64,000 nucleotides of DNA from Parietaria judaica (Eukaryota > Streptophyta > Magnoliopsida > Rosales > Urticaceae), in the NCBI GenBank assembly GCA_954871525.1, contig OX940869.1:18132001-18196000 (forward strand). Reading direction: 5' to 3'. The first letter of the stretch is position 1. Each line of letters starts with the position of its first letter. Below the pieces are notes generated by a model. That model was not told the origin of the DNA. It saw only the letters and a list, made by a program, of their open reading frames with translations, and did no database searches. Below are positions 35,721 to 45,903 of the stretch, one piece after another. A program made the position numbers and the translations under genes.

Positions 35721-37240
35721 ATGTCGTCGAGTGACACCATCATCAGTATAGAAGAGGACGAAGTCCCAGCCATGGAGAGACTTCAGCGGCAGTTGGCCGA
35801 GGCCACAGAAAAAGGCGATAGCAGCAACAAGGATGGCCGAGGAGGCGGCCAGGAAAGCGGAAGAACGGGATGAGAGGAACGGGCAGCTCACCGCTCTCTT
35901 AGATCACGCGATTGCGAGCCAAAGAAGGGAAGGTCCGGAGAGCACGATCGCGGGATCTTTGGCTCAAGGAGAACGGGGAGCCCCAGCCGGAATAGAGCAA
36001 GGAATCTTGACGCCGCAGGCGCCACCAATCAATCGGGATCTTTTCAACGCCGCCGGAGTGACACCGGTAACCACGACGAACCCGCAAGGGGGCTTGGCAA
36101 CCACCATAGCAGAAACAATTAAGGAGGAGGTCCGGAGAGCGATGAGGGACATATCCTCGAGCATGGAGGCAAAGATGGGGCACGTGGCTTCACAGGTGCA
36201 TAAGGCCACGAGAGCGGCACCCGAGATCGACAGATTGGTCAGGGAGGCCAGAGTAACCCCTTTCTCGGCCAGAATCTGAAGCGTGGAGCTAGGAGAATTG
36301 CCAAAGGTCAGGCTCTCGCAGTACAGAGGGACTTCAGATCCAAACACCCATGTGAAGTCATTCCGGATCGCTACGGAGCGTATAGGCGGCGAAGAGACGA
36401 AGCTAGAGGCTATCCTGTGCCATCTCTTCATCGAGAGCTTGCAAGGCCCGGCGAGCGACAGGTTCGCAAAGCTACCATCGCAGTCCATCGGCGACTCCGA
36501 TGAGCTCGTCGCATGCTTTTTGCAGCACTACTCAATGTACGTGCAGAACGAGGCAACTGTCACGACCTTGTGGAACCTCTCACAAGGACGAGAAGAAACT
36601 CTCTTACAGTACGTCGAAAAATTCAAGGATGTCATGGTCAGGATCCAGGGGCTCGATGACATCATCGCAATCCAGGCACTGAAGCATGGACTGTGGTATT
36701 TAGCTCCTTTCCGCGAGGAGTTGATAAAAATGCGCCGTCGACGATCGAGGACGCACTCCACAGGGCGACGCTCTTCATGGAAATAGAGGAAGAGACTCTA
36801 GCCTAGAAGAAGATCCACGAAGGTGGAAGCAAGGGAAAGCAGCACGGAAAAAGGGAAAACGGGGACGGAGGAGATGTCCCGTCGTCTAGAGCGAGGAAGG
36901 GAGAAGAAGATTGAAGAAGTTCCAGCGAGCGACGAGCTCGGTAAGTTCCGAGGCAAGAAGTCTATCAGGTAGACGAGAACAAGAACCACGACTACAATAG
37001 GGGAAACCAGCAGCGAGAAGGATTCTCGGAGGACCGAGGAGGATTCTCGGAGGACCGAGGAAAATTCTCTGAGGATCGAGGAGGAAACTTCGGGAACCGA
37101 GGAGGATTCTCCGAAGACCGAGTAGGATTCTCCGGAAGCCGAGGGGGCTTCTCAGGAGGCCGGGGAGGCTTCGGCAGGAAGCCTTGGCCGAAGGATATGA
37201 GTAAGTTCTGCACTTACCACAACTATAACGGCCACGCCAC
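35721..37240 (+). pseudogene. F3 gag
   Basis: ATG at 35721 (MSSSDTIISIEEDE). One extra A near 35810 breaks the frame; it resumes at 35833 (MAEEAARKAEER), a charged helical segment. A TGA lies near 36280. The gag core at 36283-36720 contains ETLLQYVEKFKDVMVRIQGL. A missing A near 36729 shifts the frame again, with stops after it. Then seven-residue GGFSEDR-like repeats (37018-37190) form an RGG-like, probably RNA-binding segment, followed by CTYHNYNGHATEDC at 37207, the knuckle-like motif of Tat elements. Not translatable as one protein. Confidence 0.88.
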
Positions 37241-37931
37241 TGAGGATTGCGCCATGCTGAAGAAGGAGCTCCAGAGGAGGTACGCGCGGGGGGAGATTAA
37301 AGACCTCACGTACAAACCATCCGTGCCTTGGAATAACAGTAACAGGGCATGGCAGAGCTGGCAAGAAGGACCGGCGCATAACGAGGGAAATGATCGAGAC
37401 GGAGCAAAGAGAAACCTAGCGATCGAATCACCGACGGCAAGGCACAATGAGGGAGAACGACCGGCCTCAAGGACGAGAATTGAGGTGATCATGGGCGGAT
37501 CGCGGTTCTGCGAAGATTCGGTCAACAGCATCAAAGTTTATCAGCGAAGGGGGAAGGAGCACGGCCAAGGAGACATAACGATGGGTGCTACGGGCGCGAA
37601 GATAGAGTTCGTGGAGAACGAGGACTGTGCTGATATGCACGATGACGCCCTAGTCCTCGAACTCAACATCGGTGGTTGCGAGGTTTGCCGTATACTCGTT
37701 GACAACGAAAGCTCGGTCGACGTCATTTTCTATGAGTGCCTGATGAAGATGGGTATCGAGGGACTCACGATCGGGGGACGTCCTCGCAAGGTGTCAGGTT
37801 TCAACGGGGACGTCGCCATCTCAATGGGGACAGTCCACCTCCCGGTCTGCGCGGGGAGTGTCAACCGGATGAAGGAGTTTATGGTGTTAAATGTCCCGTC
37901 GCATTTTAACATTATCCTTGGGAGACCTTGA
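37241..37931 (+). pseudogene. F3 aspartic protease region
   Basis: The frame continues from the knuckle to 37931. The catalytic region reads ILVDNESSVDVIFYE, where DNGSS is usual in this clade; the Gly to Glu change probably inactivates it. The strand motif IILGRP is followed by TGA at the position of a usual Trp. Confidence 0.85.
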
Positions 37932-38817
37932 ATCCACTCCATGAGAGCCGTGCCATCAACATACCACCAAAGCATAAAATTCCCGGGAAAAAGAGAAGGG
38001 GAAATCGAGGAACTCAAAGGGAGCAGGGACGCGTACCGAACCTGCTACATGATGCACCACAAGTCGATGGCTGCCGAGAAGGGAATCCAGCGGACGGAAA
38101 AAGGTGAACCGGCCGGTTTATAGCAATTAGCGGCACCCGCCCCAAGAATTCCAGGGCGAAGGAAGGGGCGGGGGAAAAGCGCCGCCAGGACGGCCAGGAT
38201 ACTTAGTACGGAAGACGTCGAGGCACAGAATGCCGAGGAAAGAAAAGGGGGAGCACAGATAGAGGAGGTAGAGCGAGTCTGCATCGACGAGTCCGACCCT
38301 ACTCGGACCATCGGTATAGGCGCAGAGCTCAATCCGGAGATCAGAGCACGAATAGTCAATTTCCTGAGGAAGAATCGGGGGAGTTTCGCTTGGTCTCATG
38401 AAGACATACCGGGGATCGACCCTTCGGTGACAGCTCATCGCTTCAACACCGATCCGAGGCATAAGCCCGTCGTGCAAAAAAGGAGAAAAATGGCCCCCGA
38501 TAGGAACAAGATCATCAATGACGAAGTAGATAAGTTGCTCTCGATGGGGACCATTCGAGAGGTAAAATATCCCGAGTGGCTGGCTAACACAGTCGTCGTA
38601 AAGAAGAAGAACGGCAAATGGCGAGTGTGCATGGACTTCACAGACCTAAACCGAGCCTGCCCGAAAGACAGTTTCCCGATGCCGCATATAGATCGCCTCG
38701 TCGAGGCCACCCACGGCTACGAACTTCTCAGCTTTATGGACGCTTACTCCGGGTACCACCAAATAAGGATGCACCCGGAAGACGAAGAGAAGACCGCCTT
38801 CATCAGCGAGAGGGGCG
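37932..38817 (+). pseudogene. F3 reverse transcriptase, N-terminal part
   Basis: After a short broken linker, the frame from about 38180 to 38817 shows FAWSHEDIPGIDP, VKKKNGKWRVCMDFTDLNRA, and [20 protein letters not shown]. It stops at TAFISERGV, before the catalytic YxDD box, where it fuses to LTR sequence at GGCGTAT. RT C-terminus, RNase H and integrase are missing. Confidence 0.9.
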
Positions 38818-39487
38818 TATCCTCGAGAAGGACTATCCTCAAGGAGGATTATCTTCGAGGAAGTTCGACCGCGAGGAGGTATGGCCACGCAAATCAGATT
38901 GCGATGAAGTGTCCCATCACGTTAAACGAGGAATTTCGTCATGATGGTTTATGCAGAGCCGAATGACGGCTGACGGGATGTGCATTTAATGAAGCCGACC
39001 TACTCACTCGATGAGAAGCACCAGCGGCGAGGCTTGCAGGGCCGAATGACGGCTGACGGGATGCGCATTTAATGAGGCTCACCTACCCATAATGACAGTC
39101 TGCTCGGAAGTGACATAAAGCAGGGATTAACCATGCTTCCCTCAAATCACTCTGGGAAGCAAAAAGAGAGAAAAAAAAAGGCGGGAAAGACGCGAGGGGG
39201 ACATGGTGTAAACTCTATAAAAGGCAAGATAAGCCTCATTTGCAGAGGTTGGGAAAAATAGAGAAAAAGCCTAGGAAAAAAAGAGAGATATCCTGTAATA
39301 GAAAGGCTATAGAAATAGAGAAAGCCTTTGCTCATGATCCTTCATCTGTCCAGCTATTCAACGAAAGAAAACTGGGCTCATATCGGAAAATATAATAAAA
39401 CAAAGATATTCACTGATTGTTGTTGTTAATTTGTTATTGGTGATTATTTTTGTGACTGGAAAAGGGCAGTGAAAATCTCCCTCTACA
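38811..39487 (+). repeat. F3 3' LTR, 5'-truncated
   Basis: It begins within GGCGTATCC, about 113 bases into the family LTR, and ends CCTCTACA before the TSD. Confidence 0.88.
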
Positions 39488-39492
39488 GTACG

Positions 39493-40497
39493 TGTCTTAC
39501 TCCGGGGCTTGTTCACTGATGATCGAGCAGGCTGAAGACACGACCTTCTGCAGAGAGTCTCTGCTGGGCGCCCATTGTTGCAGTCCGTGCAGACGTAGGT
39601 ATACCACGTGAGACCAAGGATTATGCATGATCTGCAGAAGCCACAAGCACGTCCATCTTGGCGTCGGCGAACACACGGCGGGCGGATGGTGTTCCTTTAT
39701 CCAACCTTCGTGGGCTTCTCATAAACCAGGACGTCCTTATCGCACCTCCTACAGAACTCCATGTCGAGCAGACGGTCGTGTGGTGAGGGCGTCTGCTGCT
39801 CGAGGTCGTCGGTCGGTCTCCTTGCTGCGAGCAGCGCGGGAAGGTCTTCGAGTCTGGCCCTGGCTCCTTCCTCATCGAGTCTGTTGACCCTTAGGAATTT
39901 TATCCCGTGCTTTATGGTGGACAAGTTGTTGACCACATCTTCGACGGTGATTCGGTGGTAGCTCGGCAGGCATAACTTTACGATCGTCGGGTTGTCCTGC
40001 AGAATTATCCTCAACGCGGCGTTGGTGATCTCGAAGCACCTATTCAGCGTCAGGGTCTCTATCCTCCCTTGAGACCTCCTCGCCAGTTTCAGAAGATTCT
40101 CATCTTCGAGCCGCTCGCTCATCGAGTCGTCGATAGTGAGGTTGCGCCACAGAAGGTTGTTCCCCCGAACCTCGTAGCGCAGCGACGTGCACACCATCTC
40201 CATCGCGAGGAGTTCCTCGAGGCTTAAAAACAGCAGGACCAGTTCCATCGTAGGATGCGGTTCACCTGGGACCCTTTGCTGCTCCTGGTCTTGTTGGTTC
40301 TCCGTGGTGTCCTCCATCATTGGACACGGCTCATTGCTCTCTGGCCACTCCTCATTTTTCCAGCCGTCCGTCATTACGTGATCATCTCCTCCTCGTGCCC
40401 CCGCCACGTCTTCCTTGGGCCATCCCCAACTTCCTTCTACGACCATTTCGGACTTGTCTGCATAGCTTTGGCCAGTAACTCCCTCCCCGAGCGCCAT
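39493..40497 (-). pseudogene. Captured SKIP14-like F-box gene in F2
   Basis: ATG at 40497 (MALGEGVTG), open to TAA at 39697 (267 codons). Acidic N-terminal third, then the F-box-like ELVLLFLSLEELLAMEMVC, the segment LLWRNLTIDDSMSERLEDE, leucine-rich text LTLNRCFEITNAALRIIL and VVNNLSTIKHGIKFLRV. The C-terminal DRLLDMEFCRRCDKDVLVYE starts a Cys-rich module. After one frameshift near 39700 the module goes on (ACGFCRSC, YVCTDC). This order and spacing match plant SKIP14 F-box proteins (SCF E3 ligase receptors). F3 interrupts the far C-terminus. It has no CAG-to-TAG change at the site broken in F1. If expressed, the first 267 codons would give a protein with F-box and repeats but a truncated Cys module. 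Confidence 0.75.
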
Positions 40498-40672
40498 CTT
40501 TTCTTCGTATGCTCTCTCCCCCTTGTATTGAGAAAACACTAACAGATGTTGGTTTTAAAGTAAGAAAGGAATTTTGAATTTTCTGGGTAGAGTGATTGGG
40601 ATTTATCTGGGAGTTAACCGAGTTGGTTTTCACTTCCGCAAACTTGTTCTTCATGGTCCTTCCCAAACCTCC

Positions 40673-40681
40673 TATTTATAA
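40673..40681 (-). promoter_or_regulatory. Internal TATA box upstream of the F2 F-box gene
   Basis: TTATAAATA on the minus strand, 176 bases before the F-box ATG and well inside the element. The F1 copy reads TTAAGAATA at the matching site, so the box is degraded there. Confidence 0.55.
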
Positions 40682-40987
40682 CCGTCGATTGTTCCGCACG
40701 GAACTCTTCGTATTCTCTGACCCCGCTGTCACTTCACAACGCTTCGGGAGTCACTCCGATTCATTGATGCGCGTGCGTTTCTTTTTCTGATTAGCCGACT
40801 ATACGTCTACCTCTTTTAAATGCCAAGAGTCCGTACGTCTTCCCCCCCCCCCCCCCTTGCGTCACTCCTGCCTTTTGAGTTGCTCCTTAGTCTCCTCAAG
40901 GTCGGACCTCGTTGTTGATGACGGCGTCGCTTGATAACGTCATGCTCCTCCAAATTCCTGGCTGTGAGTTAGAAAGAAAACAAAACC

Positions 40988-41005
40988 CCATGGTGGGCGC
41001 CAAAC
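40988..41005 (-). promoter_or_regulatory. F2 primer-binding site
   Basis: GTTTGGCGCCCACCATGG on the minus strand, adjoining the 5' LTR; same type as F1 and F3. Confidence 0.88.
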
Positions 41006-41783
41006 TGTAGAGGGCGATTTTCACTGCCCTTTTCCAGTCACAAAAATAATCACCAATAACAAATTAACAACAACAATCAGTGAATATCTTTGTTTTATTA
41101 TATTTTCCGATATGAGCTCGGTTTTCTTTCGTTGAATAGCTGGACAGATGAAGGATCATGAGCAAAGGCTTTCTCTATTTCTATAGTCTTTCTATTACAG
41201 GATATCTCTCTCTTTTTCCTGGGCTTTTTCTCTATTTCTCCCAACCTATGCAAATGAGGCTTATCTTGCCTTTTATAGAGTTTACACTATGTCCCCCTCG
41301 CGTCTTTCCCGCCTTTTTTTCTCTTTTTGCTTCACAGAGTGATTTGAGGGAAGCATGGTTAATCCCTGCTTTATGTCACTTCCGAGCAGACTATCATTAT
41401 GGGTAGGTGAGCCTCATTAAATGCGCATCCCGTCAGCCGTCATTCGGCCCTGCAAGTCTCGTCGCTGGTGCTTCTCATCGAGTGAGTAGGTCAGCTTCAT
41501 TAAATGCACATCCCGTCAGCCGTCATTTGGCTCTGCATAAACAATCATGACGAAATTCCTCGTTGAACGTGATGGGACACTTCATCGCAATCTGCTTTGT
41601 GTGGCCATACCTCCTCGCGCTCGAACCTCCTCGAAGATAATCCTCCTCGAGGATAGTCCTTCTCAGGGATACGCCTTGTTTGCCCCCTCGGGCGATGAAC
41701 TTCCTCGTCTTCCCTCATGTCGTTTATGGACAAAACGACACGAGTTGTGTTGAGGATGAATTTGACCAAATCCGACCTTAACA
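41006..41783 (-). repeat. F2 5' LTR
   Basis: 778 bp, same length as the left LTR, with scattered differences. Confidence 0.92.
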
Positions 41784-41970
41784 GCCGCCGACCTCAACGA
41801 GGAAGGAAAATCATCGAGGCTCGCCAACGACGAAGGATTTGCCTCTAACTTTGACGATCATCAATTAAGTCACGTTGACTCCACCTTTGACCGCCCACGC
41901 GACTACCAGGTCCGGCCTGGGGCTCGAACTGTGGTCGGGTACGACGTTAATCCATTTCCGTGCATTAATA
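41784..41970 (+). mobile_element. C-family copy C2, right end
   Basis: It repeats the TSD GCCGC and then follows the C-family end (GACGATCATCAATTAAGTC..., CCGTGCATTAATA), with CA changed to TA at the terminus. Confidence 0.65.
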
Positions 41971-43092
41971 GTTCTACCTCCTTATTGGATCAGGTCTAAC
42001 ACGATTAATAAATAGATCAGCTCTAACAGGATAAAAACCCGGCACGAACACAACACGTAACCCCAATTGCCCCTAGTTCTACCTCATTATTGCTTCAAAA
42101 TTTAAGCTCAGCTTAAATCAATGTTGTATGATGCATGCAAATATATATATATATATATATATAATTATATATTGTATGAGGCAAATGATTTTTTTTTGAG
42201 AGATTCATCTCAAGACGATAGTTGATTACATCCTCTATATGTTTATTTGGATAACAGAACACGAACAAAAGCAAGACAAGCAAATCTTTTGTGCGGGCTA
42301 CAAAATCAAAAGTAGAAGAACTGAATACAAAGCTAAAACTTGAGAGAATAAGTTGAATGCTCGAAGGCTTGTGTGCTCGTCTTAAAGCTTTATCTTAATA
42401 TTTATAGGCTCGATTCTTCCCGTTGGAGCTTGTTTGAATTCAAGAGAACGTGATCCCGGGTTGAACGCTTGACTTGGTTCCGAGCTAAATCTCTTGACTA
42501 GAGATAGCCGTTGTGAACAGTCTTCAGATCGGGATTCTTTGAATCATCTCCAGTGCCCTTGTTCCTTTGAGATCCGGGTATCTTTCCTGATGGGCTTTGG
42601 TTCACCAAGTTGACCTTATTGGGCCTTAGTTTCTAAAATCGACCTTTGTGGAGGATCTAATGACTTTAACTCATGCAATATTAATAAATGTTTATATTCA
42701 TTTTTAAAAGGTTATTACGGGAAAAATACCCAAATTATTCGGAAATAGAGTGATATAGAGCCAACTTAAAAAACAACTGTGAAAAAAGTATCTAAGTTCA
42801 CCTTTTTTTTTTAATCGATAGACCTCGTCTATTTTTATTTTTTTTTACTAATTCCGTTGTTGATGACGTCTATGTAATTAAAATAGGAGAGGTATAATTG
42901 TCCACAAATAAATTAATTGATATATTATTTATAAATTTGGGATTTTTTTATAAAAATTTGATCAAAATGGACATTTGATTCATTAACCCTAAAAAAATAT
43001 GAATTTCGACTACTTATGAGTATGACTATTATTGATAAATTATAATATAAGGTTTAGTACAATTAATTTAAGATTCATTAACCCTATTTTAA
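41971..43092. other. Intergenic, no gene seen
   Basis: An AT microsatellite lies at about 42141-42162. The stretch 42190-42690 has LTR-like text with a TATA box on the minus strand near 42400 but no partner copy. No coding sequence is recognised. Confidence 0.45.
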
Positions 43093-43101
43093 TACAATTA
43101 A

Positions 43102-43556
43102 GGGTTAATAATGGTGAAAATACCCTAAGTTTGGTCAAAGAACTCCTCGTGTACTCAAAGTCTAAAAGTGATGACAAAAGTATTCAAAGTCGTATTTGGG
43201 GTGTTGACCACTCCATTCACGTAATACATTAACTCTAGCCACATGGACAAACGTGGGTTGCTGATATATAAATTTGTTGCCACTGGTACGAGCCCACATC
43301 ACCCTCGTTTACGACAAAACAACAAATTAAACCCCTTATTAGGTATCGTGGGCTCGTATACGTGGCAAAAAATTGCTATGTTAGCAACCCTCGTTTGTCC
43401 GCGTGCCCAGAGTTAACGGGTAAGTTAACTGCGTTACGAGAATGGAGTGGTCAACGCCCTAAATGAGACTTCGAATATTTTTGCCACCACTTTTCGACTT
43501 TAGGGACACGAGGGGTTCTTTGACCAAACTTTTGATATTTTTAACGTCATTAACCC
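43102..43556. mobile_element. Foldback MITE, Mutator type (9-bp TSD TACAATTAA)
   Basis: Termini are GGGTTAAT and ATTAACCC. TACAATTAA is repeated exactly at 43093-43101 and 43557-43565. The two arms of about 210 bases are imperfect inverted repeats (for example AGTTTGGTCAAAGAAC near 43131 and its reverse complement near 43515), leaving a short centre. No coding potential. A 9-bp TSD is the mark of Mutator-like elements. Confidence 0.85.
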
Positions 43557-43565
43557 TACAATTAA

Positions 43566-44491
43566 TGTAGTCGATTAACCGCTTTAATTTAATTTGCAGT
43601 TTAATTAGTAAAGATTTAATCGATTTTTAATAAACAAGAAAAATTGAGTTTTGAGCACCTGCTCCTCTAATTTTAACTGTATATAAGTGTGTAATGTAAA
43701 CGTAAAACACTTGGAATTTGTGGCAATATAATAATACGATCTGACACGGCGCGTGCACACGACAGCATCATATAAGTCGTGGCCCAATGCAATCTGCAAC
43801 TTGCACATTTCTAAAATATCCGATTGCCTGCTCGGTGCTCGGCTGTCTCCACGCAATCACCTCTTGACACGTGTGTCCTTTGTATACGTGGCAGTCAGTC
43901 AGATCGCTACACCTCTGACAGCAACAGCTTTCACCTATAAAGTATGCGCAACTTGACCCACTTGGACTTTCATTTATTATTTATTTTATTATATTCCATG
44001 CGTGTCGTTTCCTCATTGGCTCCTCTTTTTCTGTTAATATTTTATTTCGACTAATGACCTTGTTATCAATGAGATTAGTGGGCCCAATTATAATTAAAAA
44101 GTATGGATACATATTTAATAATTATATCCCTCAAAATTATATATATATATAATTATATAAATACACCAGTACGATCGTTTGTTTCCACGTCGGATTGTTG
44201 AACGAGCTAGCTTACTCCACATTAATTTAACCAATCCACATGTCCAAGTTGTTTTGCACGTTTAAAAAAAAAAAAAAATCATAGAAAAAAAAAAACCCTC
44301 TCGATATGTAATTTTAAATCTTAATCAAAAAGAATTTGTTAAGTAATATTAAGTTCGATTCTAAATTTCATTAGCAATAAAATGAGTAAGTAGTTATGTT
44401 TATAAACATTTTTGTATTCCTATTATGTCTTGGATAATAGCTCTTATGATCTACTCATATGAAATTTGATTCTAGTATTTTGGATTAATGT
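43566..44491. other. Intergenic with a promoter-like patch
   Basis: At 43866-43895 there are ACACGTGTGTCC and TACGTGGCAG, with CCTATAAAGTA near 43935, which together look like a G-box promoter. No gene follows on either strand. Confidence 0.4.
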
Positions 44492-44499
44492 GTTGGGAG

Positions 44500-44895
44500 T
44501 ACCATGTAAATATGGTATAAAATGTAGTATTCGATTCCGTTTTGCAAAATTTTGGTAAAAATCAGAATCATAATTTTTTTCGGAACCATAAATATTAGTT
44601 CCGATTTTTATCCAGAACTCAATAACTTATTTTGGTTTCATATCGTATTTTATTTTTTTCTTAGTTTTTAAAATTGACCTTCGTATAAAAAATATCAAAG
44701 GTTCGGATTGTACAAAAGAAAAACTGAATTCAAAATTTTTTAAGGATCCAGAACCAGAAAGTTCTTGTTCTAGATTTAACTAGAACTTGAAAGTTCTGAA
44801 TCCTAAAAAATCCATATATGAACTTTCTGATTCTAGATTTTTTTTTTAACATATATCAGAATTTTTAAATTTTGAGTGCCATATTTACCGCATTA
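44500..44895. mobile_element. hAT-type MITE (8-bp TSD GTTGGGAG)
   Basis: GTTGGGAG occurs at 44492-44499 and 44896-44903. The ends TACCATGTAAATATGG and (reverse complement of the right end) TAATGCGGTAAATATGG form related terminal repeats. The inside is AT-rich with inverted short blocks (CTAGA/TCTAG with GAACTT). 396 bp, non-coding. Confidence 0.75.
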
Positions 44896-45159
44896 GTTGG
44901 GAGACAACGCAACATGATTTCTTAAATACCCGCTGCAATATCCACTTAAATGAATTTTAATACGGGATTGAGTTTTATAGAGTTTCATCTTCAAAATAAA
45001 TTTTCTATAAGGAGAGAAACTTTTCACAAACATTTGTGGAGCTCTTATATACTTTTAGGTAGAATTAGTAGTGAAATTTCGTACCTTTATCTTTACGAAT
45101 ACATTATTTGCAAGTTGAGGGAAGAAATGCAAAATATAATACTTTGGAATTCCAAAGTT

Positions 45160-45260
45160 TTATTTTTTTTGAAGGCAGCTTTGCTGCATGTAGGGATCGA
45201 ACCCACGACCTCCACTTTGGAGGTAGTGTGGAATTACCACTAGGCTATCCTAGCAACCAC
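45160..45260 (-). mobile_element. SINE, about 101 bp, with 14-bp TSD
   Basis: On the minus strand there is a box A TAGCCTAGTGG (45237-45247) and box B GGTTCGATCC (45194-45203), then a tail TTCAAAAAAAATA. The TSD GGAATTCCAAAGTT flanks it at 45146-45159 and 45261-45274. The tRNA-like head plus poly(A) tail and TSD identify a Pol III SINE; it is unusually short. Confidence 0.9.
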
Positions 45261-45903
45261 GGAATTCCAAAGTTGATGTCCAAATCTATGATGCTTTTAT
45301 GTTTATTGAATACCACAACGCCACTATTTTGGACTCTCTATTCTAGTCTAGTCAAGTTGGACCACATAAATTAAAAGCAATTTATCTAAATTCTATCAAT
45401 ATTTAGCACAAGACTCTCAAACGAGTCCATCTGCTGCTGCAGTGCAATACAACTATTTTTTCATTTCATTTGACAAATGATCCACTTGTCTTTAAAACTA
45501 TATTATTATTAGTTTCATAAAATAAAAAATAAATAAAAAACTATATTATTATTATCATTATAATTTGATCACTTCATTCATATATAATACCAATATACCA
45601 TCATCGTATAAGCGTGACGGACAATGCATTTTTATTTTGCAACGCTATTATTTCAAAGGTAAAAAAATTATTTTAGGAAAGAATAAAATGTGTTTTATGT
45701 AAGGAATTGAGTTTTTGAATTATTGTCGTTTGTAATCCACTCCCCAACCCAATTAGCTTTTCCCATATTAGAAAAGATTAGTGCGAAAAAAATACTAACT
45801 AGATATTAAATTCGTTTTTAAATTAATACGATTAAAATCAGGCAACTTATCATTGAGATTATGAATTTTATCGATGAATAATTCAATAGTGTAAATTAAA
45901 ACT

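Larger units (their letters stand above)
34876..39487 (+). mobile_element. F3: internally deleted Tat-type gypsy element with gag, protease and part of RT (TSD GTACG)
   Basis: The TSD GTACG is at 34871-34875 and 39488-39492. The 5' LTR is complete; the 3' LTR lacks its first ~115 bases. The RT is cut at GGCGTAT, a short sequence also present in the LTR, so the deletion joined the two at microhomology. LTRs and primer site match F1 and F2. It sits inside the tail of the F-box gene of F2. Confidence 0.93.
23214..41783 (-). mobile_element. F2: non-autonomous Tat-type element with F-box gene and antisense gene (TSD GCCGC)
   Basis: Both LTRs are 778 bp, and the element is flanked by GCCGC at 23209-23213 and 41784-41788. 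In sense (minus) order it contains the 5' LTR, primer site, F-box gene, a tandem-repeat zone, a plus-strand gene with apparent introns, a polypurine tract and the 3' LTR. It has no gag, protease, RT or integrase of its own. Elements E and F3 are inserted in it; net length is about 9.0 kb. It shares LTR ends and primer site with F1 and F3 and so was probably mobilised in trans by an F3-like autonomous element. Confidence 0.9.

Noticed and set aside
42190..42690. A further LTR with a minus-strand TATA box
   Set aside because: No partner copy, primer site or TSD found.
45190..45250. A tRNA gene on the minus strand
   Set aside because: Only A and B boxes are tRNA-like; there is no cloverleaf, and the TSD and A tail show a SINE.
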